Origin: Strigops habroptila
Lineage: Eukaryota; Chordata; Aves; Psittaciformes; Psittacidae
Length of the DNA: 64,000 nt
NCBI RefSeq assembly: GCF_004027225.2
Contig: NC_044282.2
Span: 47,336,576-47,400,575 of the forward strand
Direction of reading: 5' to 3'
The notes beneath the pieces were generated by a model. That model had not been told where the DNA came from and did not search any database. It worked only from the letters and a program-made list of their open reading frames with translations. Position 1 is the first letter of the stretch; the number at the start of each line of letters is the position of its first letter. The translations under genes and the position numbers were made by a program. This document shows, in pieces, positions 11,529 to 23,722 of this stretch.

Positions 11529-14500
11529 GATCTTTTGCAAATACATTGGGGGTATTAAAAGCCTGGTACAAAGATATTGGTTTAAGATTTGTATATTCGC
11601 ATGGCACCTAGCACAGAGTGATGCAGGTGTGCCCTTGGGAGCCCGAGGTGTCACACTGTATGCATAATGATCACTTACAAGAGTACTGCTTATGTTGCTT
11701 TGCACAGTTTAAATAAACTGTCTTGAGATAACAGCTTCTCAGAACAGCTACTTATTTTAAGGTTTATAATTATACTACTGTAGTTAAAATGGCTAAACAC
11801 TTCAAAACTTAGGCTAGGCTTCAGAGGTGTTGCAAATTTAAGTTTGATGGATACTTCGATAAAGTCAAATGATAAGCAGTTACTATTATGAAAAAAACAA
11901 GAATATTTGTTCATATTTGACTTAGTACAGGATCTAAACAAAGGCTCCAGAGTATGTGCTGGGGACCAAATTCTTGGTTCTTTCCTTGTTTTTCACTCTG
12001 TCATGCTTCTACTGATCTGGATGAGGATCTTACCAATGGCCTTGTGTCATTTTGAACTTTCAAGCTCTCACTGGCACCACTTTACATAGCTCAAAGCAAT
12101 TTGTTTCCATTAAAAATGACATTAAAGTGATGTAGCTGAACTGTTCTGTGCCCTAAATCTATATAATTTGTTGCTCTTGAGCAATTCTGCTCAGCTTCCA
12201 TTACCACAGACTGACATCAACAAACCGTTTCATCTTCCAGGCTTGTCACATGAAGTATTTTTTACAGCACTGTTACAACTCCATCTCAAAAAGTGATTGT
12301 GACAAAGAAGGGGCTGCATTATATTCAGTGTCAATAGCAATGTGATTTGCTTCCCAGAAATTTCATTAGCCAAAAATAAATTAGAAAGTGACATGTGTAC
12401 AGCATAAGTAGTTCAAAACCATTGAGAAATAAAGCCCTTTGACAAAGCAGTGCAGTTTCTTATGCATGCCCCAGCAGAAGCACCCTTGACCACTGATGCT
12501 TCCTTAGTGGTGGCTTGACCACTGCTGCTCCTGTCCTTTCTCTGCTCTTATCAGCTGCCAGGAAAATCTTTGTTTTCAGACCCAGGTTCTCTGGAGTTGC
12601 TTGTATCCCTGTCAAGGTGGCTGCTTCTCAAATGATTGGGCAAACTCTGGTTTTAAATAACAGGAGGTTAAAACCAGTGAAAGCAGCAGCATTGAGCAAG
12701 AGGGGTGCAGGCTTTGGTAGGGGGAGTGTGGGGAGGAGCCTTAGTGCCCAGCACAGAGCAAGGGCTACTGATGGTTTCTATGGCTCTGAAGGCACTGGAA
12801 GGGGCTGAGAAAAATGTATTCAGCTTCTTTGTGCTTTCCTTAACATAGTGCATTACTTCTACTGCCTCTCTGACCACTAGGCAATTCTTTTGCCTTTTTT
12901 AACCACACTAAGTGTGCATGGTGTATTGCACTGGTTGCTCCAGAGTTACTTTTAAGGTGCAGTCCTGAGGGCTGGTTTACCTTGCTTGGTCAGGCCAACT
13001 TTAAATTTGACTGCTTTCAAATGCCTTGCTTTTGAAAAGTCTCAGTTAGTTATGTGATCCAGGTATTTCTGTCCTCCCCAACATTTGCTGCATTTCAATT
13101 TTCACTAGCAGTGATTTTGTGTCTTGCTGATAATGGATAAAAATTTTGGAGAGGTACCAAGCTCCTGCTGATCTTCCTAAGATCCCATAGATAACAAATC
13201 TGTTTGATGAAGAGAATGCTTTTTGAGCTGTTTATTAGTCACTTCTTAATCCACTTAATACTTTATTAATATTGTATATTGATTATTTCAAATCAGAATG
13301 CCAATATGGTGCTCAGAAAAAAACCTTGCAAGAATCTATTATGTCTTTGCAGTTATAAATCACACACATAATCTCCTCAAGGAATTAATTTTTCTCTTTA
13401 GCTGGTCTTATCTTCCATAATCATATTTCTACTTTTGTCCTTCATCAGCTTTTTCTACTTTTTTGTCTCATACCACAACTCATTGTCCTTCAGCTGTCGA
13501 GGAGTTCTAACCTGCTGGGGTTGAGTTTTCTACTGCAACAGCCCTCTCCTAGATTTCACAACCTGCTCAGGAAGCTGAGGTTTATCCAACAGTTAGTACC
13601 ATCAAAGTAGACATCCTGCCTTACTGTCATCTGTCCTGCCAGCTATGACTTTTCTTCTAGGTACATAGTTTTCTTTATAAGTTTCCTACATTTTATAATA
13701 CTGAATTTTGATGCCACAGAAAGCATAAAATAGAGCAGGGTAAATATCTAATTGATGTCTTCCTTACATTGTTTACTGACAGGTAAAGGGCATTTCAGCT
13801 GTGCCCATGTAGTGACACAGCGTTAACAGTAGCACCCATTGGAGAGCAGAGTGTCCCTGGGGACACTGCGCAGCCCCACAGCAGCACAGCAGATCAGACC
13901 CTGCTCACATTTGGTTTTACCATCAGTGGGGTCCATCCAAATTAATATTTCTCAAACTTGTTAGAAGTACAGCCTTATTTTGGCTCATTCATCTAGGTAT
14001 GACTCCCCTGATCTCAGCCGCCTCAGATGAACAGCCAAAATCAACATGTTTCTGCTCAGAGCCATTCTTAGCTGATCACTTCCATTTAGAGTCAGTAACC
14101 TTACTTAATAACATAGCTTGTATTCACACACTGCAGACACTCCAGAATCATGCCTAATACTTGCTCACCCATTCTAAGATGAGGCAGCATCAATTTGGAA
14201 TGAATGTCTCTCATTTCTTTGTGAAGTGTCTGTACTGCCAACTACCTTCAACTGCCAGCAGATGCTCAGCACACCTATAGTGAAGATGAAGTGTTTGTAC
14301 CTGCAGGAAGTAAAGGCTACCTGTCATTTTTCCAGACTCTGAGAACCTGATCAACTGCCCTTCCTCTGTAGAGATGTGTTGTGCACCTTGCAGGTGAACC
14401 CTGGCAAGTGGAAGGGGCTGAGACCCAACCCAGGAACTGTGGCTTGCAGCTCACTTTTGCACCAATCTGGGCATCACAACACAAAGGAAGCCCATGAAAA

Positions 14501-14648
14501 GGTCTTGCACAGTAGTCCTCCATGGGGATTTTGCTTGTTACCCCCAAGTGCACAAAGGCTGGCATGTGGCAATTTGGCTGAGAGAGAAGGAATGTACAAG
14601 AAAAAGCTGCTAAGTTCTCTACAAGTTCAAGCATCAAAAAAGGCCTTG

Positions 14649-14667
14649 CTTTTTGTTTGTTTGTTTT
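14649..14667. repeat. (TTTG)n short simple repeat
   Basis: A short run of TTTG units within a T-rich context. It is directly visible and no function is implied. Confidence 0.85.
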
Positions 14668-14964
14668 CCAACATATAACAAACAAATCTTGTATTGTCAT
14701 TATTATCTTCACAATTAATGATCTGTACTGGGGGTTTTTGTATGTTTTTGTTCACTTAATCCTCCACTGCATTAAGCGCACTACAGACACTACATCTTTT
14801 CTATTAAGATCCCTGCCAGCCAGAAAACATTAAGACCAATTGTGCATGGTTGGTTGGTCAGCAGGTTGTCTCTGCCCATGTCCAGAAAGAGAGCAAAACA
14901 TTGTGCAGGCCATAGACTGCTGCAGAGCAAAAGATCAAGACAAGCAAGATTGTAATTTTTCCCT

Positions 14965-14978
14965 GTTGCCATAGAAAT
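14965..14978. promoter_or_regulatory. RFX X-box-like motif
   Basis: GTTGCCATAGAAAT matches the palindromic RFX X-box pattern (GTTGCCATGGMAAC type) at most positions, with deviations in the second half-site. RFX factors control ciliary and other genes. Binding is inference from the motif alone, and a single match in 64 kb can be chance. Confidence 0.25.
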
Positions 14979-15282
14979 CCTCTGTTTTAAGAAGCACCTG
15001 TTTTTTCTGCGACCTGGGTTGGTACACCCTGGTGTCACTTACTCTTCTGTGAGCTTGACTTATGTTTCTCCTAGGTTTCATTGCCATATCCTCACACATC
15101 TGACAGGACTACAGGAGGATATTTAGAACTATGAAGAAGTTAAAGCACAGAAAAAATAAGGTGACGGATAGTGAATGCTTAGGGAAGAGCACAGCAGTAT
15201 GAAAGGTTTTAGAGAAACTTCCCCAGGAGGCTTTGCCGAGGAACTCCTGAGTCAAAAGTGTTCAAGGCCAGGTTCGTTTCAA

Positions 15283-15510
15283 TCAGTTCATATCACCAGC
15301 AATCTCTGTTCCCCACTTTTCCAGGTCATTTATGAAAATGTTGTCATATGATCCACATGATTCATATGATTTAAACCCTGGAACAGATCCCTGTGGGACT
15401 TCACTGTTAATTGTCCACTTCCAAGAATACTGCCTGCCTATTCCTACCTTGTTTTTTCTGTCCTTTAATAGTGATTTGTTCATGCAAGGCCCTTCCTTCT
15501 CAGGAAGTTT
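15283..15510 (-). mobile_element. Old LINE reverse-transcriptase fragment (CR1/L3-like)
   Basis: The minus-strand frame at 15283-15483 contains VPQGSVPG followed by IFINDLEKW. This is the order of the LINE RT segment usually written as VPQGSVLGP...FINDL in CR1 and L3 families. Between these motifs there are more residues than usual. The DNA there holds two CATATGAT units (15345-15352 and 15363-15370) with a CATGAT between them, suggesting a local duplication inside the decayed element. Only a fragment of the palm region survives, and the catalytic aspartate pair is not visible. It is more diverged than the other CR1 copies here, which suggests an older family. CR1 versus L3 assignment is uncertain. 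Confidence 0.7.
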
Positions 15511-18500
15511 ATGAGGAGAGTAACTTGCAGACTAACCCAGGAAGATTGAGGATTGTACAGTGAGCATGAGACAAAAGGCACCTTGTCTGCTCTCCACAGG
15601 AGAACACAAATAGGTCAGCTACATGGGGTATTACACATGCCTTACACAGGCCATGCTTCCTGTAGCAGAACATCACCATGGGATGAAACAGCAAAGTGTA
15701 CGGAGTCAGAGACATCAAGACTTGGTATTTAACTGTTTGAAAAAAAAGGGATAACCATGAGATGTTTGTGCATGCTTGTTGGGGCTCTTCTGGCGCCATT
15801 CTTGAAAGCCTGTCCTAATCTAAAGGTACCTGACAGAAGAAGATTTGAATGTACATTAAACCCTTGCAGGCTGAATCCTGTGTAGGTATTTGACCAATGA
15901 AGGGTCAGAGGCCTCGGAAATCACTGGGATGCTGATGTTCCCAGTGCTGGCAGTGCTGCACAGCACACTGCTTTTGCAATGAGAAGGGGGAAATTTCATC
16001 AGGAGAGGTTGAAGATGGTGCTGGGTTATGGGCCTACTGTGTGGAGCTTGGAGGTGCTTCCAGAAGAGCAAAGGAAACAGGCAGTGCCACCTGTGCCCAT
16101 GCCCTTGCTGACATGTGCTAGCAATGGTGTGAGGCACCATTAACTCACAGTTACAGAAGCACTTATCATCAAGGCTCCTGTTTTTTTCTCAATGGCTTCC
16201 TAGGGCTCAGTGAAGAGCATGCATTTGCCCGGGACCACTCCCATCCCAGAGCCTGCGTGTTAGGATGGGAGGTCCCCTTGGGACCTTCTAGAGGCAGTAG
16301 AGAAAAGAGCAAGTTTTCACTGTGTTTCTCTTTGGAGTCAAAATTGGAGAGGTTAAGTCCTAATTTTCTCTTGATGTGCCTAATTTTCTTTACACAGGCT
16401 GACACACACTGTAGTGCCTTTATGCCCTCTTGAGAGTGTGGAGGAGCTGTCTCATACAAATACCTCTTGTTAATAAACATAATAGTTCACCTTCAGTGAA
16501 TACTGAATAGTTCAGAGGCCTTTGAATAGGTAATTCCATTATCTGGTAAGGATACTGAATCATACTTGTTTATGAAATCCTGTTTGCCTATACAACATGC
16601 TAAGTTTCAGGCAGCATCACATTCTAAAATATTTGCTAATGAGCACTAATACAGAAATAAAGCAATCATTCTTAAGAGAAGGTCATTGTGATATTTTTCC
16701 TGTAATAATAATATTAAAGAATATAATAATGCAATGTATACAAAATGTTTAATTTGGTGATAATCTGTAGGACTTTTGTTCCTGTGGTGAGTATTGGCTT
16801 ATTATCTGCACTGAGACTGTAATGCAAGAGGTGAGCCTCTGCTCTGGCAGGCTGACCTGGTGGGCATATACGGCTGTACCATGTCTTGCTGGAGTCAGGG
16901 ACTTTCTGCTCTAGAGCCGTTCTGTGCGTGCAGAGCCAGAGCCCAAGCACAGTCAAAGCTCAGGGAGGTGCTACAGAAATCAGTGTCGTCATCACTTTCC
17001 TTCTATGGGCCTGCTAAAATGTGTTTGAGAGTATAAACTGCTAACCAGTGTGCCTCACAAGAAGTGCGCCCTCTTAAGAAAGAGAAAGGTTTCACTTTTA
17101 ATTGTAATTCATGGTGAAATGAGAACCTGAGGCTATGTGGTTGGGTGGGCCTTGTGATACCCAGTGGCACTTCGGAAAATTCTGCCAGCAACCATGAGGA
17201 ATAGAAAACTCACTCATTAAAAAATTAAAAATTGGAAAGAATAAATACTTCCCAGCCTGAACAGAATACAAGTAAGCTGTGCTGATACCCACCCTACTGT
17301 CTAGTGGGTCTGGTATTTACAAATGCAAACTGTGAAGGTACTCCCTGAGGTGAAGCTGGTTTCCTGAAGCCTGAAGAGACAGCCTAGAGCAACCCAGCTA
17401 GTGGGCAAGTTGGCTTTTAGATGCCATCAAATATCACTACTGGGCCACAGCTCCCTGCACCCATGACATTTACCCCTCAATTTTCCTTCCCTCTTCTCCA
17501 CAAGATCCCACGTCCCTTGTCGTTCTTTACATCTGCCATCTGTAATGCCTTAAGACTTCTACAATGCAACACCTCCCACATGCCTTAATTGGCCTTGAAT
17601 TTGCATCCCTGAAGCTCTCCATGTCCCCAACCCTCCATCAGTGCAATAGCCAGCCTCCATCACTCTCCAGCCAAGACAACATCCAGCTTCCCACTTTCTT
17701 GCCTCTTGGGCTGGGCAAAATGAAACAGACACAGCTTGGCTGCTAGCTAGCAGTACATATGTGCCACTTGGCCAGTGAAATGGCACATTGTCACCAGCCA
17801 AGAGCCTGACTTTGGGTCCCCACAGCCCGATGGGTCACTTGGCTGCTCCTCATGGCCTCTGGAGGGGCTGCCCGGCTCCCACTCCTCCTCAGCAGCTGTA
17901 GGCCTGAGGAAGTTGCCTCATGGATTGTATTTTGCGCAGATTTCATCCTAGTTTCTCCCTCTGATGCTGACTGGTTGGTAGCCAGGAGAGGGCTGGGCCT
18001 GGTCAGGAGTTTGTTTTGGTCACTGGTATTCCTTCTGCCAGGAATAGGGAAAAAACCTACTTTTTAAGAGTCCCAGTGGATGTATAACCTTGAAGAGGGT
18101 TGCTAAGAAATGAAATTAATTTCATAATCTACTGCTGACAAATCTAAAAGCTTTCCAGTAGAAAACAAACAGCCCTGCTGAGACGGTATAAACTTACACT
18201 TCTCCCCACTCTTGGCTTGTTGTACCAAAGACTCCCAAAAAATGAGGTATTTTTTCTGATCCCATTAATATAGCCTGCTAATTCTGCATATGATATTGAG
18301 ACAACCTGGATTTTAGTGGGGGAATGCACCAAGGAACAGATGATCTTTCATGAACAAAGCATCTTATTTTCAGGTAAATATTTGTGATTAAACAAGAGGA
18401 GGGAACTGACCCATGAGCAGACCTATCTCTGCTTGTTATTGCTTTAGTAAGACAGTAGCAGCTCCTTAGCAAAGGGGATTTTGAAACTGTTTTAGAAGTG

Positions 18501-19511
18501 CTGCATGGCTGATACCAAGCTGGTATTTACATATGTGGAACCAGAGGCTTCAGTGCAAGCTCTGACAGAGAGCCAGCACACATGGGCTCTGACTTGGGCT
18601 TCAAAAGGTATGCTCTGCAGTCAGGCAAGTGCAGTGATCTTTGACCAAGCTAAAAAGCAGGAACACAGGGAAATAAAAGACTTATTTGTGTGTTGAAGCA
18701 TAGCCTGTGAGACAGCTGAACTTGCAGTTCAAACCCTCCGAAGGATAACATTATATAAATATTTATTAATTGAACATGTCTGTAGCAAAAAGAATTTGGA
18801 TTTGGTAGCTGAGCTCATTTAAAGCGAACTAAATTGCCTCATGTAGGATGGTTTGTATTCTTTGGTATTCAGTACATTCTTCAAGGAAGGTAGTTTTGTC
18901 TGATGATACTATTACAGTATCGAGGTAGAAAGACGCGAAGCATACATAATGTTTTCAAGCTGCAGAAGGAAGGCTGTGCAGAAATGTGTTCTGCAGACTG
19001 AGAGGTGTTTTGTTTCCAAATGGTGACAAACATGTAGGATTTATGGCAATGACCTTCACTTCTTGGTGCACCTGGTAACCGTGAAGGTTTGTGTCAGTGA
19101 GTGGGTGAACTGCTTTTCCTTACACACAGAACAACACAGATACTGTGCCAAGGAGCAGCCTTGGAGAAAGCACCAGGGCTGAGCCCTCCCTAGCATGGGG
19201 CCATTTCCTCATATCCTGGTCCAAGCAGATGAAACAAATTCCCACCTCAAAACTTTCTCCTGTCTTTTCTGAGGGCAAGGTGGCTCTTCTCTCTCTAACC
19301 TTCACTAACACAAGTGTTCGGTTAATGCAGGCTTTTAAGCGCAGCCTTTAGCTTTTCATATCCTGTCTTGGAAAGCTCCTTGAGAATTTCTAAAAGGTCC
19401 CAGATTTTCATTCCTTTATGACAAGCTGTTTGTTATTTTAAACAGCAAGGAGATCTTTGTGCATGAAAAATTTGCTCGGCAACTACCAATACCAGGCAGT
19501 TCTAAGGAAGC
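15511..19511. other. Unique non-coding stretch, no gene recognised
   Basis: Four kilobases with no supportable exon, RNA gene or repeat beyond short homopolymers. AT-rich segments near 16560-16740 lack stable open frames. Several minus-strand open frames of 60-105 codons overlap one another and carry no domain signature. Confidence 0.6.
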
Positions 19512-19552
19512 TATGTTCAATGTGAAGCTATGTTATGTTCAATGTGAAGCTA
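19512..19552. repeat. Two-copy tandem repeat, 22-bp period
   Basis: The 19-mer TATGTTCAATGTGAAGCTA occurs exactly at 19512-19530 and again at 19534-19552, separated by TGT. Two perfect copies in unique DNA imply a recent local tandem duplication, probably replication slippage. It may be length-polymorphic. Confidence 0.95.
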
Positions 19553-19936
19553 TAGGGAAAGTGGGTGTGAATAATCCTACACCTGCCTTTATTTTCTAAA
19601 CTAAATATTAACTCATGGTCAACACTGTGTGATACACTGCGAATGAATTTATGAAAAGTACTACTTTGTATCTCCCTCTGACTTTGGCACAAATGATCAC
19701 TGTTGGACACCAGCTTCTAGATTACATGGGTTACTGGATTATTGTAGGAGAGCAGTTTTGGTGTTCTACAGCTTTAGGTGAATATCCCACACACCTGGAT
19801 CTCTGGCAATTCCCTTCTTTGAAGAAGTATCAGAGCAATTTGTTCTGCTTCATAAGCTCTAATAGTTCAAAGTGGGGGTCAAAAATGTTGCTACGGATTT
19901 GATTTTATTCAGAACAAGAACCACGAGAAAACAGAG

Positions 19937-19995
19937 CTTGAAGGGGTCTTGGGATGCTTTCTGGTCACCCTCCTGCTCCAAGATCATCTGTGCCT
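19937..19995 (-). mobile_element. Possible CR1 3'-end scrap, minus strand
   Basis: The plus strand reads GCTTGAAGGGGTCTTGGGAT..., then GGTCACCCTCCTGCTCCAAG, then ATCATCTG. This loosely follows the reverse complement of a CR1 3' end (a GGAAGGGACC block, a GGTCATC block, an AACCCCCTGCTC block). The match is weak and has no tail repeat, so it could be coincidence. Confidence 0.3.
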
Positions 19996-21433
19996 GATAA
20001 AATGCTGGCAAGTATTTCAAGAGGAAAGATCATTTGTGGCCAGCTGTGCCCAACAAAGTAATGAGACCTGTTACCGATATGCCATCGTCTGTGTATATTT
20101 TGTGAGTAAACCTTAGGCATTCATACTTCAGTGTAGTCTAGTACTGACATGGTCATGAAGTGACCTTTTAAATCCTTCCTCTAGAAGCAGTGCGCTAGTC
20201 TGACCTGTCCTGCCTGTGGGTGAGAAGGGCAGAGCCATCCTGCAAGTACTCTTTGATGCCCCATGTGCCAGCAGCTGCTGGTCCAGTGACTGGTGAGATA
20301 CAGCTCTGCCACCCCATCCCTCTTCCTAAAGCACAATGGTGACTTTGCTCTTGGATTTAGAGAAGGGTGTCCTATGGCAGTTAAGATTTTCCAGGCAGCA
20401 TTTCTAGCTATTTATGCAAATACTTCCTGGGCCAGTGATGTTGACATGAGAATATAAATGTCCTACAGGCAACTCTGAACATTGTCACTGAAATGCTGAT
20501 GTTCAGACACGGTGTGACCCTCATGCCTAGGAGATGCCAGCAGCATCTGCTGTAATGGCAGCAAAATGACCATGAGTTTATACTATTAGTCAAGGTCTGT
20601 GTCAAACAGAGCCTGCTCTGCTGTGTCTATCTCACCTTAGCCCCCATTTACATTCTGTCCCTGTCTCTCCCTTTGTAAGGTGAGAATAATAATGCATGTC
20701 ATCCATTAAAGGCTGACGCCAGGTGTAAGCAAATGGAATACATAAAGCATCAAACGTAAAGCCACAAGTGAAAAACTCTCTACAAATGCTGTCAACTTAT
20801 CATTGCTTTGCTCAGATAACAATGGTACAAGTATCGCTGTACTGATGTATCTGGTGTTTGCTTCTCAGAGATATTCTAATGTAAGTGGAAGTAAATCTCC
20901 TAAATTGCACATGGATTTATTTTCCATTTAGCTACCTCTCCGGGTAGTGGCCCATCAACGTTCAGCTGAGTAGCACAAGAGCACCCCGCAGATAACCTTC
21001 CTACACCAGAGATCAGCGTGTTTTCAAAGTGATCGCAGGCTTTAATCTGAGACAAAACATATGATTGATACTCCATGGTTAAAAGAGTCAAACTAATACC
21101 TTATGATTCATCTATGATTTATGACTAAGTACTTGCACTGATATAATGATGGGATCACTTGATGACTCATGTTGTGATTTAACGTGTGTGCAAAGTTCTA
21201 TGTGTGTCACTCAGCAAAACTTCAGGCTGAATGGATGAGTTCAGTGCCTTGGCCGTGTCCCCAGGCAGGCTCCCTGCAATGCCTGCTGAAGAGCAGCAGG
21301 AAGGCCAAGGGTGCTCCCTCCTCCCATGTAGCCTGTCCTCTCTGAAGTCCAGATGGGTATGATGCAGAAGATAGAGGTACAATGAGATGTTTTCCAGGGT
21401 TTTGCTGTTGTAATTCTTCTTCTCCAACAAACA

Positions 21434-21447
21434 ATTGCTATGGCAAC
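21434..21447. promoter_or_regulatory. Strong RFX X-box-like motif
   Basis: ATTGCTATGGCAAC differs from the palindromic X-box GTTGCTATGGCAAC at only the first base. Both half-sites and their spacing are intact. Among the candidate X-boxes in this window this is the best match. RFX binding and any enhancer role are inference. Confidence 0.4.
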
Positions 21448-23124
21448 CTCTCTGCTGCTCAAGTCTTCTCACTTCCTATTTATTCTAAAACACAAACACA
21501 AACTGTGACTGTGATTTAAGCCATTAGAAACTTCAGATCAGGATAGGCAGAGAAACGTGATCAGCCCAGAGCATGAGATGACCCTGCAAGGCCTCCTTTA
21601 CATGCAAATTTTATATCTGAATTTTAGCCAGGAAATAATAGTTTTCATAGATGTTATGGTTTCTGATCAAATAGGAAAGGGTTTTCTGGCCATGGTAGGC
21701 TGATATCTGGTGGTGTCACTTGGGGAGGAAGGATGCTGAGCACTTGGTCTTCCTCTTGGATGTTGCAGTGTGCTCAGGGCTGGGGAGATGGATCTGCTAA
21801 AATGAACTGTTTATCAAAAGGCAGTTCACTGTAAACCTTTGTAAGGTACAAGAAGTTCATGCATTACCTGAGAGGATGCTCAACAGCAAGGCAAAGACAC
21901 AACCCCTCCCCCTCTCCAAAAAGAATTCCAGGATAGGGCACAACCTCATCTCCCATCCCCAGCAGGGTTTGCCACCACAGGCACACCTCTGGGCAGCCGC
22001 AGGTCCGCCAGACTGCTGAGCTCCGCAAGACTCCTTCACCCTCCCCTTATTTTTGCAGACTTAAAATGATAACTACAGTGCTTGCTTTTTTTCAGTTGCC
22101 TGTTATTTTTAAGACCAATTAATGTGGGAATTATCACCACATTAATCATCACAAGGATCTTCTGCAAAAGGTCCCTTGAGCTTCTGAGCAGACTCTTTTT
22201 TAGGGATGCCTGGTTCTATCAGGCTATGCAACATGGTGCCTGCTTGCTTCTTGAATCACCTGGTTTCATTTTCTACATGAAAGAACAGGTTTTCATTGGA
22301 GAAAGAGTAACTACTGTGTTTCTGAGAGAAGGGTTTGTGCCTTCTCTGTGCTCAAAGGGTTCTGGCCCTGTTTTATCTCCCAGTACAATTTAAGCAATGG
22401 CCTTGAGAAGGGACATCTCAGCGACTTCTGATCTGATGTTGATTGGAACCCCACCTTTTCCAGCTTGGGCTGCCTACAAATCTCTAGATCCAAAATATAT
22501 TCCTGGCCCTGCTATACAGCAAGAATTTGGTGAAAATAATTTGAATTGTCTAAGCCTGACATTCCATGTATGCAGAGTGAGGATAAGAGGAATTATTTGT
22601 TGGGGTTTACAGGATTCATTATAATCATGCTTTGAGATCTGATCAACGGGCCGGAGTTCAAGCATTTAATGTTTTCTTTGGCTCAGGTTTCTCCCTGTAA
22701 AAGCAGTCACAGTGGTCATGCTCTAAAACTGTTTGTGTGAGAGGTTTGGTGCAACCCCCTAGAAGGAAATCAGGAGCCATGAAGGAAAACACAGACAACT
22801 GGAGTGAGAGGAAGAGGCTTTCCTGAAGAGATGAGTCAGTTCCAGGGTAGAAGGGCTGCTGAATCCAAAAATAACAGCACCAGAACAGGCACACACGCTG
22901 CCCTGAGAGCATCGTCCACCTGAGGAAGATTTTGGGTTTCATCTGCGAGTTTCTTCTTTTTATTCATCAAGCAGGTTTCTTATCTGCACTGAATGCCACC
23001 AGACCTGTGTATTTTGGAGCCCACGTTTATCTGGCCTTTGAAAAATACCCTGGCCATATTCATCTCTTCCTGGCCACGGGCAATTCAAAGTGACCCAAGG
23101 AAGGAATTTATTCCCAAGGGAATT

Positions 23125-23134
23125 GGGAATTCCC
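23125..23134. promoter_or_regulatory. Palindromic NF-kappaB-type site
   Basis: GGGAATTCCC is a perfect palindrome that fits the kappaB consensus GGGRNWYYCC. It sits next to a second half-like element (TTCCCAAGGGAATT, 23111-23124), so the local sequence is rich in GGGAATT and its complement. A single 10-base site is common by chance. Confidence 0.25.
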
Positions 23135-23693
23135 TGTTTTATTTGTAAATTTGTTCCCTGTTTCCTTACATTTTTCGAAGGCAGGTTGATTAACATGCAT
23201 TTGTGTTCAGATTCTTGTAGTTCTCACTAATCAGTCTCTTGTGTTTAGGCTGATTATACCAAACTCAGGATATTCTGGTCTATGTTAATCTTTGGATAAT
23301 GCCAGTAACAAGCATCTGTTCTTTAGTTTTCCTAGTGGCATTGCTGCTGAAGGGCTTCTTCATCCTCTGTGACTCTGTAAGTAAGTGGTGCTGGGCAAAG
23401 CAGAAATATTATCCTGAATGATTAACCCTTAGAATGTTTAAAGCAAAATCTTAAAAATTGGGTGTAGATGTTAAGTAGAGAAACAGATCCCTTTAAAATT
23501 CAGACTTCTTCTGTAGAACAGGATAACAAGATCTTCACATTAAAAAGTTGACAGTTTAATTACCCTATACGAAACGAAGTCTAGTAATACCCAGGACTGT
23601 CACTTACGTGAGAGTTGGGAAGCAGAAGCAAGTCAGAAATGATCCCCCATGCAGAGAACAGGCCCTGGCATTTTACCTACTTTTCTCTGTCTC

Positions 23694-23722
23694 AGGAAGG
23701 GAGAAAGGAAGGAAAGAGAAGA
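23694..23722 (+). repeat. Homopurine tract with mirror symmetry
   Basis: An uninterrupted run of A and G lies just downstream of a CTC. Its centre GAGAAAGGAAGGAAAGAG (23701-23718) reads the same in both directions on one strand. Homopurine mirror repeats can form triplex (H-DNA) structures, though the 9-base arms here are at the short end. Confidence 0.6.

Larger units (their letters stand above)
11529..15282. other. Unique non-coding stretch, no gene recognised
   Basis: About 3.7 kb of AT-leaning DNA with stops in all frames and no exon I can support. It holds a roughly 34-bp spaced direct repeat of CTTGACCACTG (12486 and 12520 region), a (TTTG)n run at about 14649-14667, and an RFX-like site at 14965. 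A short CR1-like phrase (GTGTTCAAGGCCAGGTT near 15259) may be a scrap of plus-strand CR1, but it is too short to call. Confidence 0.6.

Noticed and set aside
15222..15275. Possible plus-strand CR1 phrase (GTGTTCAAGGCCAGGTT)
   Set aside because: Only about 17 bases match well, and the adjacent LINE fragment is in the opposite orientation. Too short to call.
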